Source: Saccharofermentans sp. (GTDB taxonomy: Bacteria; Bacillota; Clostridia; Saccharofermentanales; Saccharofermentanaceae). Taken from it: a DNA stretch of 64,000 bases. Under the pieces are notes generated by a model. That model was not told the origin of the DNA, ran no database searches, and saw only the letters and a program-made list of their open reading frames with translations. The translations under genes and the position numbers were made by a program. Where the stretch lies: assembly GCA_024688685.1 (NCBI GenBank), contig JAILDX010000034.1, positions 41,753 to 105,752 of the forward strand, read 5' to 3'. Shown here one piece after another: positions 36,556 to 44,270 of the stretch (positions within the stretch are counted from its first letter, which is position 1; each line of letters opens with the position of its first letter).

Positions 36556-37935
36556 ATGTTCAATAAAGATAAGATTAATTACAAAGTTTTAGGTATTAAC
36601 ATTTTCTCCATCGTTTTCATACTGATGGCGATAGTCTCATGGGTACCGGCATTCCATCCTACGGAATCGGTTGCCGAGAAGAGAGAACTTACAAAGTTCC
36701 CCGAGTTCACGGCTGAGGCATTTTTCAGCGGCGCATATTTCTCCGGCATCAACGACTGGTTCGCAGATACATTCCCGCTCCGCGACATGTATCTCGCAAT
36801 GAACACAGGAATCAACGCCATCCTGAAGCCCGCTAAGACACAGATCCACGGTGACGTTCAGCAGGGCGACGAGATCCCTACCGCACCCATGCAGACAGAT
36901 GCGACTGATTATACTCAGCCTACAGATATCACTGCTGACACTTCTGACACTTCTGCCTCCGAGTCAGTAACGGAATCCACTTCCGAGACGACAGCTGAGG
37001 TTACCGATCCTGATATGACCGATGTGCCCGTTGAGCAGCTCGGCGCTTTGCTTATCGTAGGCGACACGGCTTATGAGTACTATAATTTCGTTCAGTCAAC
37101 GGCTGACAAGTATATCACCGCGATGAACCGCGCAGGTCAGGTCTGCAACGGCAAGGCGAATGTCTTTGTAATGATCATCCCCACGAGTATGGATATCACT
37201 CTCCCCGCTTCGGTAAGAGAGAGCATCACGAATGTATCCGACCAGCAGCAGGCGATCAACTATATGTACGGATCGATGAACGGCGTTAACAAGGTTGAGC
37301 TCTACGATGTCCTTAAGTCTCACCGCAACGAGTACATCTACTTCCGTAACGACCACCACTGGACAGCACTCGGCGCATGGTACGCATACCAGCAGCTCGC
37401 AGCGCTCCGCGGAAGAGGCGCATGCAGCCTTGAGAACGACTTTACACAGAGAGAGTTCGGCGGATTCAGAGGAACGTTCTACAACGATTCCAACAAGAAC
37501 CCGTCCCTCAATAATCCCGATACGGTTGTAGCTTACACGCCTGTAGCTACAAACCATATCGACTGTACGCAGAGAGACGGATCACATCTGTCATGGAACA
37601 TCATCACAAACGTTGATGACTGGCGTGCTGACTCAAAGTACAACACGTTCATCGGCGGCGATAACCCGTGGTCTGTGATCCAGAATCCTACAAAGCACGA
37701 CGGCTCTGCCTGCCTTATCATCAAGGATTCATTCGGCAACGCATTTACGCCGTTCCTCGTACCGGATTATGAGTTCGTATATGTTCTTGACTACAGATAC
37801 TACAGCAAGATATCCAGCAACAAGCTGGCGCAGGTCGTAACGCAGTACAACATCCAGGACGTTATCTTCTGCAACAACATTTCTTCAACACGTAATTCAG
37901 GACTTGTCGATGCACTGTCGGCATTCGTTCAGTAA
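36556..37935 (+). CDS. DHHW-family membrane-anchored SGNH-like acetyltransferase partner
   Basis: A 459-residue protein with one N-terminal membrane helix (about 13-33), a juxtamembrane region, a Thr/Ser/Glu linker (about 115-150) and a C-terminal domain. That domain carries FRNDHHWTALGAWYAYQQ and the Ser motif LIIKDSFGNAFTPFLVPDY. DHHW and KDSFGNA correspond to the Asp-His and Ser catalytic parts of AlgJ/AlgX-like SGNH enzymes, which add acetyl groups to exopolysaccharide outside the cell. GGGAGGG precedes the ATG. Its catalytic domain is nearly the same as in the next gene. Confidence 0.88.
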   Translation: MFNKDKINYKVLGINIFSIVFILMAIVSWVPAFHPTESVAEKRELTKFPEFTAEAFFSGAYFSGINDWFADTFPLRDMYLAMNTGINAILKPAKTQIHGDVQQGDEIPTAPMQTDATDYTQPTDITADTSDTSASESVTESTSETTAEVTDPDMTDVPVEQLGALLIVGDTAYEYYNFVQSTADKYITAMNRAGQVCNGKANVFVMIIPTSMDITLPASVRESITNVSDQQQAINYMYGSMNGVNKVELYDVLKSHRNEYIYFRNDHHWTALGAWYAYQQLAALRGRGACSLENDFTQREFGGFRGTFYNDSNKNPSLNNPDTVVAYTPVATNHIDCTQRDGSHLSWNIITNVDDWRADSKYNTFIGGDNPWSVIQNPTKHDGSACLIIKDSFGNAFTPFLVPDYEFVYVLDYRYYSKISSNKLAQVVTQYNIQDVIFCNNISSTRNSGLVDALSAFVQ

Positions 37936-37968
37936 TTAATTTGTTAAGTAATAAAGGAGAGTTTCAAT

Positions 37969-39105
37969 ATGAACAGTAAAAAGATTACAGCAGCTATGCT
38001 TGCTTCAATGATGCTGCTTACATCGTGCAGCACCACACCCGCTGAATCCTCGGTACCTTCCACCGAGATCACTACGGAGTCTTCCGCAATCCTTACTTCT
38101 GAGACAAGTGAGACAGAGACTACCTCAGAGTCAACCACTGAGGAGACAACTGAACCCACCACAGTCGAGACAACGGAGCCCGACATGAGCGACGTTCCCG
38201 TCGAGCAGCTCGGTGCATTGCTGATCGTCGGTGACACGGCTTACGAGTACTACAACTTCGTACGCTCCACGGCAGATCAGTACATCACGACGATCAACCG
38301 CGCAGGTTCCGTATGCTCAGGCAAGGCTAACGTTTTTGCCATGATCATCCCTACCAGCATGGACATCACACTCCCCGACTCAGTCAGGAGCACGATCACA
38401 AACGTATCAAATCAGCAGGATGCTATCAACTACATGCTCGGTTCAATGAACGGCGTTAACAAGGTCTATCTCTACGACACGATGCGTGAGCACAGAAGCG
38501 AGTATATCTACTACCGCAACGACCATCACTGGACAGCACTCGGCGCATGGTATGCTTACCAGCAGTTCGCATCCATCAGAGGACGCGGCTCCGCAAGCCT
38601 CACAAACGACTTCACAGAGGTTTCCTTCGATAACTTCCGAGGTTCTTTCTATAACGATTCTAATAAAAACCCTAATCTTAATAATCCTGATACTGTTGTT
38701 GCTTACAGACCTAATGCGACAAACCGTATCGATATCACACAGTCTGACGGATCACACCTTGACTGGAGTGTTGTTACTGATGTTTCGACATGGAGATCAG
38801 ATTCCAAGTACAATACGTTCATCGGCGGTGACAACCCGTGGTCAGTCATCACGAACCCCAACAAGAACGACGGTTCCGCATGCCTCATCATCAAGGATTC
38901 GTTCGGCAACGCGTTCACGCCGTTCCTCGTTCCCGATTATCAGTATGTTTATGTACTTGATTTCAGATACTATAAGAAGATCTCTTCAAACAAGCTGTCA
39001 CAGGTTGTTTCGCAGTATAACATCCGTGACGTCATCTTCTGCAACAATATCTCCTCGACACGTAATCAGGGACTGATCGACGCGCTGTCTGAGTTTGTGC
39101 AGTAA
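37969..39105 (+). CDS. DHHW-family SGNH-like lipoprotein, tandem paralogue
   Basis: A 378-residue paralogue of the previous protein. It lacks the membrane helix and N-terminal domain, having instead a lipoprotein signal (lipobox LLTSCS) and a Thr/Glu/Ser linker. From DVPVEQLGALLIVGDTAYEY onward it matches its neighbour closely, with YRNDHHWTALGAWYAYQQ and LIIKDSFGNAFTPFLVPDY intact, so both should be active. Duplication therefore produced a membrane-anchored and a lipid-anchored version. Codons at about 38,640-38,710 turn sharply toward T-ending forms, unlike the rest of either copy. AAGGAG precedes the ATG. Confidence 0.88.
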   Translation: MNSKKITAAMLASMMLLTSCSTTPAESSVPSTEITTESSAILTSETSETETTSESTTEETTEPTTVETTEPDMSDVPVEQLGALLIVGDTAYEYYNFVRSTADQYITTINRAGSVCSGKANVFAMIIPTSMDITLPDSVRSTITNVSNQQDAINYMLGSMNGVNKVYLYDTMREHRSEYIYYRNDHHWTALGAWYAYQQFASIRGRGSASLTNDFTEVSFDNFRGSFYNDSNKNPNLNNPDTVVAYRPNATNRIDITQSDGSHLDWSVVTDVSTWRSDSKYNTFIGGDNPWSVITNPNKNDGSACLIIKDSFGNAFTPFLVPDYQYVYVLDFRYYKKISSNKLSQVVSQYNIRDVIFCNNISSTRNQGLIDALSEFVQ

Positions 39106-39227
39106 TTGGGGACGGTTCTGAAAACAGGGACAGTTCTGACTGTGACTGAAAATGAAGCACACCGCTGAGAGCGGACTTCCGCAGGAGCGCAGCGACGAGG
39201 ACTGAAGCAATCAGCGCGTGAGCTGAA
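39106..39227 (+). repeat. GGGGACGGTTCTG element, tandem copy A
   Basis: The 122-base unit starts directly after the TAA of the DHHW lipoprotein gene. Landmarks are TTGGGGACGGTTCTG, GGGACAGTTCTGACTG, the small hairpin CCGCT-GAG-AGCGG, GGACTTCCGCAGGAGCG and GACTGAAGCAATC. It ends in CAGCGCGTGAGCTGAA, which differs from copy B. Confidence 0.9.
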
Positions 39228-39347
39228 TTGGGGACGGTTCTGAAAGCAGGGACAGTTCTGACTGTGACTGAAAATGAAGCACACCGCTGAGAGCGGACTT
39301 CCGCAGGAGCGCAGCGACGAGGACTGAAGCAATCGGTGTGGGATGAG
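39228..39347 (+). repeat. GGGGACGGTTCTG element, tandem copy B
   Basis: Almost identical to copy A for its first 105 bases. Its end, CGGTGTGGGATGAG, matches the inverted copy at 11520-11655 instead of copy A. The last bases include an ATG at 39343 that is in frame with the DUF3267 gene, so the element reaches into that gene's translation start region. Confidence 0.9.
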
Positions 39348-39351
39348 ACAT

Positions 39352-39963
39352 ATGACGAAAGACGAAGCAAAAAGGCAGGAAATATTTGACGGAATTACCG
39401 AAGAGTTCACGGCTAACGGCTATGAGCTGAAGGATCTTACGACTACTGCACTTAAGGCAAACGTTATCGGCCCCCTAATCGGGGCCGTTTTGTCTGTCCC
39501 TTTTATCGTGGTTTATTTCATGCTTGGACATGATCTTAAGAGCGCGACTGAGTTTGAGTTTTTCTGGATCGTCCTGTCGGGCCTGCTCATCGTGAGCATC
39601 GTTGTGCACGAGCTCATCCACGGAATTACGATGGGCATATTTGCCAAGAATCACTTTAAGAGCATCGCGTTCGGAATTATCGTCCAGTACCTTACTCCCT
39701 ACTGCTCATGCAAAGAACCGCTCCGCAAGCATCAGTATATACTCGGCCTGCTTATGCCATGCATCGTGCTCGGCATTATACCGATGATCCTGGCGCTCGC
39801 ATTTGGCAGTTTCCTGCTTCTAGTTTACGGAGCTTTCATGACGATAACCGCCGGCGGCGATCTGCTTATTATGTCGATGATCCTGAAGAGCAGTTATAAG
39901 GGCGATGTTTATTTCGTTGATCACCCGACGAAGATAGGGCTGGCGGTTTTTGTGAAAGCGTGA
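39352..39963 (+). CDS. DUF3267-family membrane metalloprotease-like protein
   Basis: A 203-residue membrane protein with about four helices and the motif SIVVHELIHGITMG, an HEXXH-like zinc site (HELIH) in a helix, as in the DUF3267 group. GVIVQYLTPYCSCKEPLRKHQ-like sequence follows, and a second acidic zone near the C-terminus could complete the site. ATG 39352 directly follows the repeat boundary; an in-frame ATG at 39343 lies inside the repeat. Neither has a strong ribosome site. Function is unknown. It may have lost its original 5' region when the repeat arrived. Confidence 0.75.
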   Translation: MTKDEAKRQEIFDGITEEFTANGYELKDLTTTALKANVIGPLIGAVLSVPFIVVYFMLGHDLKSATEFEFFWIVLSGLLIVSIVVHELIHGITMGIFAKNHFKSIAFGIIVQYLTPYCSCKEPLRKHQYILGLLMPCIVLGIIPMILALAFGSFLLLVYGAFMTITAGGDLLIMSMILKSSYKGDVYFVDHPTKIGLAVFVKA

Positions 39964-40000
39964 GCGGGCGGAGAAGCACTATCGCAACAAAACGACCTAA

Positions 40001-40090
40001 TTGTGTTAAGTTTTTTAACACAAAACTCAGAATATTTGCGACTCGCAAATTCTGGCTGATTTGTGTTAATTTTTTTAGCACAAATTGAGT
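40001..40090. repeat. Three small hairpins after the DUF3267 gene
   Basis: TTGTGTTAA (40001-40009) pairs with TTAACACAA (40015-40023). ATTTGCG (40034-40040) pairs with CGCAAAT (40044-40050). TTGTGTTAA at 40061-40069 pairs imperfectly with TAGCACAA near 40076. The first and third are near copies with T-rich loops, and they lie between the convergent ends of a plus and a minus gene, so they may act as two-way terminators. Confidence 0.6.
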
Positions 40091-40131
40091 AAAAAATTGC
40101 GACACAAGTCATACGCGAGTACTGATATATG

Positions 40132-41241
40132 TCAGGCGCTCAGATCCGCAATCGCCTTCCTGCACTCCTCAACAACAATAGCCTTCTCGCGCATATCCAT
40201 CTCCCCGCTGCCCTTGGCCTTTTCCATTATGCCCTCGATCGCAGCCGCATCACCGTGAACAAAGTGATAATTGATATTATTGATCTCGGCCATTATGCTG
40301 TCACGGAGTCGCGTGAAGTTGTTGTCTTCCTCTTTGATGATGGTCGCTTCCTTTTTCTCGAAATAGTGTCTCCACTTATCCACATTGCTGTCGTGCAGCG
40401 CCGAATCCATGGCATAGATACCGAAATCGATCAGCCTGTCTATCGCCTGATCCACGCTGTCATTCGATTCCCTAATAAGTCTCCTGATCTTGGACTTGGC
40501 GAGTGACGTTCCCTTCATGTATACCGCATACTTTTCGAAGTCGGACGGATAATCGAAGAAAAGATATGTCCATATGCCCTCCAGGATAAACTTGCGTTCC
40601 GGATGTGAAGCTGCATATCCCTGTGCATACTTTATGAACTTGACGAAAATCTCGCCGTGATCGGCGAACACATCGCGCTCCTCACGCGAAATATAAAACT
40701 TGGACCCCTCCCCCGTGAAAAAGGAATACAGCAGATCGCCTTTCGCCTTCAGGTCCTCAAGCGTGTAGTGGTCCTTGACGCACACGATATTATCGAGTTC
40801 GACTTTCTCTATACCGTCGCCCTCGTATTCCCTTGTCAGCTCAGATTTTCCGGAACCTGAATATCCGATGACAAAGCAAAGATTAATCTTCCCTTCATCG
40901 AATAATTTCTTGTTGTAGTACAGATCGGGCTCCGAGAAAAACAGGGTCTCTTTGACCTGGAACGGATTATCCGGCTTGAACCTGTACTGCAAGCTCATGA
41001 ACATTGCAGGCACGTTGCACCCGTACAATTCAACAGAATAGTAATCCGAGAATCGCCTGCCGCTTCTCGGAAGCTTAAGGTAAGCCATCAGATTTTTGAT
41101 CAGTTCTTCCCACGAACCGACTTCATCACTAATCAGAGCAACACTCGGGTCATTCTGCAGTTTCTCAAGAGTGAGTTCATTCTCGGGTATTAGCGTATTC
41201 ATTTCGGGGTGTATCATTCCTTTCGCAATCCGGCTGTCCAT
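40132..41241 (-). CDS. P-loop kinase-like protein
   Basis: The 369-residue protein is not assigned to a named family. It has an N-terminal domain of about 120 residues, then a Walker A loop at about 125-133 (FVIGYSGSGKSEL), and a later strand KFILEGIWTYLFF that looks like the second acidic motif of small-molecule kinases. A Lys/Arg-rich lid-like stretch (GTSLAKSKIRRLIRESND) follows. This suggests phosphorylation of a nucleotide or similar substrate, but no substrate is clear. The start is uncertain: ATG 41241 has no ribosome site and would be almost leaderless from the TATAAT at 41250; ATGs at 41217 and 41202 are alternatives. It is divergent from the next gene. Confidence 0.75.
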   Translation of the reverse strand: MDSRIAKGMIHPEMNTLIPENELTLEKLQNDPSVALISDEVGSWEELIKNLMAYLKLPRSGRRFSDYYSVELYGCNVPAMFMSLQYRFKPDNPFQVKETLFFSEPDLYYNKKLFDEGKINLCFVIGYSGSGKSELTREYEGDGIEKVELDNIVCVKDHYTLEDLKAKGDLLYSFFTGEGSKFYISREERDVFADHGEIFVKFIKYAQGYAASHPERKFILEGIWTYLFFDYPSDFEKYAVYMKGTSLAKSKIRRLIRESNDSVDQAIDRLIDFGIYAMDSALHDSNVDKWRHYFEKKEATIIKEEDNNFTRLRDSIMAEINNINYHFVHGDAAAIEGIMEKAKGSGEMDMREKAIVVEECRKAIADLSA

Positions 41242-41249
41242 ACATGAGC

Positions 41250-41273
41250 ATTATATCATGTGTATGTTATAAT
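41250..41273. promoter_or_regulatory. Divergent -10 elements
   Basis: A TATAAT at 41268-41273 on the plus strand precedes the gene at 41309. A minus-strand TATAAT (plus 41250-41255) precedes the kinase-like gene. They lie 12 bases apart, so the two promoters should compete. Confidence 0.5.
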
Positions 41274-41308
41274 CAGCCTTAGAATTGCGAAGCGAAAGGG
41301 ATACGCTC

Positions 41309-42148
41309 ATGGTCAAAGAAAAACTCTTGCTTAACGGAACGGCGATCAGGGGAAACCCTGCCTATAAGTCATATATCAACAGGATCGGCAGCGAAAAGGT
41401 GCTCGATCAGGTCAGGAATCACCTGATCCTGGAACAGCCGATCTCAATGGAAGACAAGCCGATTATTATCACGCAGGAATTGTTTATTTTCACTGGAATA
41501 ATCGCACTCTATCACGAAGATATTGAAATGCTCAATATCGAAGGCGGCGGCATGACTATACAGTATGTCGCCATCGCAGATAACCATGGCCATTTCTTCA
41601 GGAGATTTGTAAATCTTGACACCCATAGGATAATGCAGATACGGAACGCTCTGGCATCTGTTGCACCCCATATCGAATTCGGCTTTACGCCCGAGCAGCA
41701 GTTCGCCTACAAAAAGCGCCACGAAGAAGAGTTATACAACAACGCCTTTGCTATCATGCAGAAGCGTTATGCAAACATACCCCCCGCGATAACGCTCGAT
41801 CCCGAATGGGGCAATCTGCTGTATATCCCGGGCAACGACCGACTCGAACCGCGTCTGGTACTGACCGACAGATATCTGATTGTCACCAATCATGTTAAGT
41901 TCAGCCGCGATGCCATCGAATGGCTGTTCATCCACCGCTCGAGATACAACGATATCATCCAGGTGTTTCTTAACAACGGCAAGGATTATTATTACCAGCT
42001 GCGCCCTTCTATCGAGAATGTACAGATGGAGGAAATGATACTGGGTTCACTTATTCCCGGCGCAGTAGTCAGCTATAACCTTGCGTGCAAGAAATGGTGG
42101 CAGGAGCGGCATAACGATACGAGGGCGAATGTTTTTCATCTTTGGTGA
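41309..42148 (+). CDS. Conserved-looking protein of unknown function
   Basis: The family is not recognised. The 279-residue protein is soluble, with no signal peptide. Two similar halves are visible: each has a strand pattern ending in an aliphatic core, IIITQELFIFTGIIALYHED early and RLVLTDRYLIVTNHVKFSRD later, each followed by a hydrophobic strand and a Met/Leu-rich helix. This may be two pleckstrin-like or similar beta folds, but that is a guess. GAAAGGG eight bases before ATG 41309 fixes the start. It is divergent from the kinase-like gene and shares its promoter region. Confidence 0.7.
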   Translation: MVKEKLLLNGTAIRGNPAYKSYINRIGSEKVLDQVRNHLILEQPISMEDKPIIITQELFIFTGIIALYHEDIEMLNIEGGGMTIQYVAIADNHGHFFRRFVNLDTHRIMQIRNALASVAPHIEFGFTPEQQFAYKKRHEEELYNNAFAIMQKRYANIPPAITLDPEWGNLLYIPGNDRLEPRLVLTDRYLIVTNHVKFSRDAIEWLFIHRSRYNDIIQVFLNNGKDYYYQLRPSIENVQMEEMILGSLIPGAVVSYNLACKKWWQERHNDTRANVFHLW

Positions 42149-42193
42149 GCGGAGCAAATAAGATTTATCCATCCATGCTGATTTTTTCTATAA

Positions 42194-42288
42194 AAAATCC
42201 GACCTGAGTCGGATTTTGTTCCGAAAATCGACATTTTAAAGCTGTTCTTTGCTTGTTTTCCATTAAAAATCCGACCTGAGTCGGATTT
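42194..42288. repeat. Paired TCCGAC/GTCGGA palindrome element, copy 2
   Basis: AAAATCCGAC-CTGA-GTCGGATTTT (42194-42217) and AAATCCGAC-CTGA-GTCGGATTT (42267-42288). Both here have the same loop orientation. The second is preceded by TTTTCCATTAA, as in copy 1 near carB. CCGAAAATCG follows both palindromes here (42221-42230 and 42293-42302), so this copy also looks like a tandem duplication. Confidence 0.85.
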
Positions 42289-42316
42289 CTGACCGAAAAT
42301 CGCCAGCCACACGCGC

Positions 42317-42345
42317 TTGACAATTTATATTTGATGCAATATAAT
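42317..42345 (+). promoter_or_regulatory. Sigma-A-type promoter of gpx-ohrR
   Basis: TTGACA (42317-42322), a 17-base spacer and TATAAT (42340-42345) form a consensus promoter 48 bases before the gpx start. The area contains the direct repeats CAATTTATATTTG and CAATATAATTTG across spacer and -10, AT-rich sequences of the type OhrR proteins bind, so autoregulation is plausible. Confidence 0.8.
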
Positions 42346-42392
42346 TTGAAAAAATACAAATACAACAATAAAACATAAAGGAGACCAAAACC

Positions 42393-42941
42393 ATGACATT
42401 CTACGATCTTTCAGTAACAGCAGCAAACGGCAACATCATCTCAATGAACGACTACAAAGGCAAAGTCGTCATGATCGTTAACACAGCGACAGGCTGTGGC
42501 TTTACGCCCCACTATAAGGACATCGAGGAGATGTACGAGCTTTATCACGATAAGGGTTTCGAAGTTATCGATGTTCCGTGTAACCAGTTTGCCGGCCAGA
42601 CACCAGGAACGGATGAGGAGATCCACCAGTTCTGCCAGCTCAAGTACAATACGCAGTTCCCTCAGATGAAGAAGTCTGACGTCAACGGTGAGAATGCAAT
42701 TCCCCTCTTCAAGTATCTCAAGGAGCAGCAGGGATTCAAAGGGTTCGGCAAGGGACCCGCGGCGCTGGCGATGAACACGATGCTCAAGAAGATCGATAAG
42801 GATTATAAGAACAATCCGGAGATCAAGTGGAACTTCACCAAGTTCGTGGTGGATCGTGAAGGCAACGTCGTGGCACGTTTCGAGCCCACCGCGAAGATGA
42901 AGGAAGTTGCGGAGTTTGTGGGCGCCCTCATCGATGGCTAA
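42393..42941 (+). CDS. Glutathione peroxidase-family thiol peroxidase
   Basis: A 182-residue peroxidase of the GPx fold that reduces hydrogen or organic peroxides. The peroxidatic residue is Cys35 in NTATGCGFTPHY, where many animal enzymes have selenocysteine. Gln and Trp partners are in PCNQFAGQTPGTDEEI and KWNFTKFVVD. The Cys in FCQLKY may be the resolving residue, which would make it thioredoxin-dependent. AAGGAG precedes the ATG. It overlaps ohrR by 8 bases and has its own consensus promoter, forming a two-gene peroxide-response operon. Confidence 0.94.
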   Translation: MTFYDLSVTAANGNIISMNDYKGKVVMIVNTATGCGFTPHYKDIEEMYELYHDKGFEVIDVPCNQFAGQTPGTDEEIHQFCQLKYNTQFPQMKKSDVNGENAIPLFKYLKEQQGFKGFGKGPAALAMNTMLKKIDKDYKNNPEIKWNFTKFVVDREGNVVARFEPTAKMKEVAEFVGALIDG

Positions 42942-43365
42942 GAAATACGAGCAATTGCTGCTGAAGAATCAGCTTTGTTTCCCGCTTTACGCGTGCTCGC
43001 GCAAGATCGTCAACGCGTACCAGCCGCACCTGAAGCCGCTGGGGCTGACGTACACGCAGTATATTGTTTTCATGGCGCTGTGGGAGCATAAGGAGATGAC
43101 CGTCGGGCAGCTCGGCGAGACGCTTATGCTCGATGCGGGGACGCTCACTCCCCTGCTCAAGAAACTCGAGAAGGACGGCTATGTAACAAGGACGCGCTCA
43201 AAGGAAGACGAGCGCGTCACGATAATCAAGCTGACTGATAATGGCGCGGATCTAAAAGAGCAGTGCAAAGACATCCCGTCAAAGGTCGCACCCACGCTTG
43301 GTGCGCTTGATGGGGACGAGATCGCGCAGCTTTATGCGCTTCTTTATAAGGTGATCAACTCGTAG
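42934..43365 (+). CDS. ohrR: OhrR-type MarR-family peroxide-sensing repressor
   Basis: A 143-residue winged-helix repressor. LLKNQLCFPLYACSRKIVNA places the sensing Cys at residue 15, as in Bacillus OhrR, where its oxidation by organic peroxides releases DNA. The helix-turn-helix and wing are in MTVGQLGETLMLDAGTLTPL and TRTRSKEDERVTIIKLT. ATG 42934 is used because it gives this Cys15 alignment; a TTG 27 bases upstream is unlikely. The gene overlaps gpx by 8 bases and the convergent DUF362 gene by 22 bases. Confidence 0.9.
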   Translation: MAKKYEQLLLKNQLCFPLYACSRKIVNAYQPHLKPLGLTYTQYIVFMALWEHKEMTVGQLGETLMLDAGTLTPLLKKLEKDGYVTRTRSKEDERVTIIKLTDNGADLKEQCKDIPSKVAPTLGALDGDEIAQLYALLYKVINS

Positions 43366-44240
43366 TCCTGGACTCCGATACCCATATCTGCGGCGGCATC
43401 GATCGTATGCTCGCCGTTCCTGGTGGTGACGCGTTCGAGGAAGTGTTCCTTCCCTGCGTCATCGCTTTGTTTTACGAGGTCGATGCATGCCCTGTCTATC
43501 GCGACGGGGTCGGTCGAGATCAGTATTCCGATATCCTTCATGCATGGGTCCTCCGCGATCGCGCAGCAGTCGCAGTCAACCGACATATTTGCCATGACGT
43601 TCACGAAAACCATATTCCCCGCGAAATGGTCCACGACCGCACCGGCAGCCTCCGCCATAGACTCAAGGAAGTGATCCTGCGGCGGAAGATCGTTCCACAT
43701 TGTATCCTGCTCTTCAGCCTTCAGATACTTGCCGGCTGAATGGATATTCACCTTGCCGGAACTCGACGCACAGCCGATCGACAGCTGCTTCAGAGCCCCT
43801 CCAAAGCCGCCCATCGGATGTCCCTTGAAGTGGGACAGTACCAGCATGGAATCATATTTCAGGAGATTCTTTCCGACGATATCGGACTTAAGGTGTGTCG
43901 CGGGACGCTTGATCGGAAGTTCAACGTCTGGACCTTCCTCGTCCATCAGATCAACATCAAAAAGCTCATTCCACCCGTGATTCTTCAAAAGCCTCAGGTG
44001 CTTGGGTGTGGAATTGCGCTCGCCGCCGTAAGCCGTATTGCATTCGACGACGGTTCCGTTAACCTTCTCAACTACAGGTCTCCAGAACTCGGGCTTCAGA
44101 TAATTCTGATTACCTTCCTCGCCCGAATGGACCTTGACGGCAACATTTCCCTCCAGCTTCTTTCCGAGCGTCTCGTAAAGCTTTACGACGTTCTCAGGAG
44201 TAATCTCGCGTGTGAAATAAACCTTTGATACTGAACCCAT
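43344..44240 (-). CDS. DUF362-domain protein
   Basis: A 298-residue protein of the DUF362 family. Typical marks are AVKVHSGEEGNQNYLKPEF, NTAYGGERNSTPKHLRLLKN, VLSHFKGHPMGGFGGALKQL and a late DPVAIDRACIDLV. The Cys-rich 4Fe-4S domain that many members carry at the C-terminus is absent, though CDCCAIAEDPC could bind a metal. Function is unproven; the family may act in metal or electron-transfer chemistry. GGAGG precedes the ATG. It ends tail-to-tail with ohrR and overlaps it by 22 bases, so the two transcripts are complementary at their ends. Confidence 0.85.
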   Translation of the reverse strand: MGSVSKVYFTREITPENVVKLYETLGKKLEGNVAVKVHSGEEGNQNYLKPEFWRPVVEKVNGTVVECNTAYGGERNSTPKHLRLLKNHGWNELFDVDLMDEEGPDVELPIKRPATHLKSDIVGKNLLKYDSMLVLSHFKGHPMGGFGGALKQLSIGCASSSGKVNIHSAGKYLKAEEQDTMWNDLPPQDHFLESMAEAAGAVVDHFAGNMVFVNVMANMSVDCDCCAIAEDPCMKDIGILISTDPVAIDRACIDLVKQSDDAGKEHFLERVTTRNGEHTIDAAADMGIGVQDYELITL

Positions 44241-44270
44241 GTGGAACCTCCTATTTATGCGTATTCTTAA

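Noticed and set aside
39964..40131. Attachment site or integron remnant after the DUF3267 gene
   Set aside because: The inverted repeats are short, T-rich and lack any integrase nearby; terminators are a simpler reading.
42393..42941. Selenocysteine in the glutathione peroxidase
   Set aside because: The active-site codon is TGT (Cys35) and there is no in-frame TGA.
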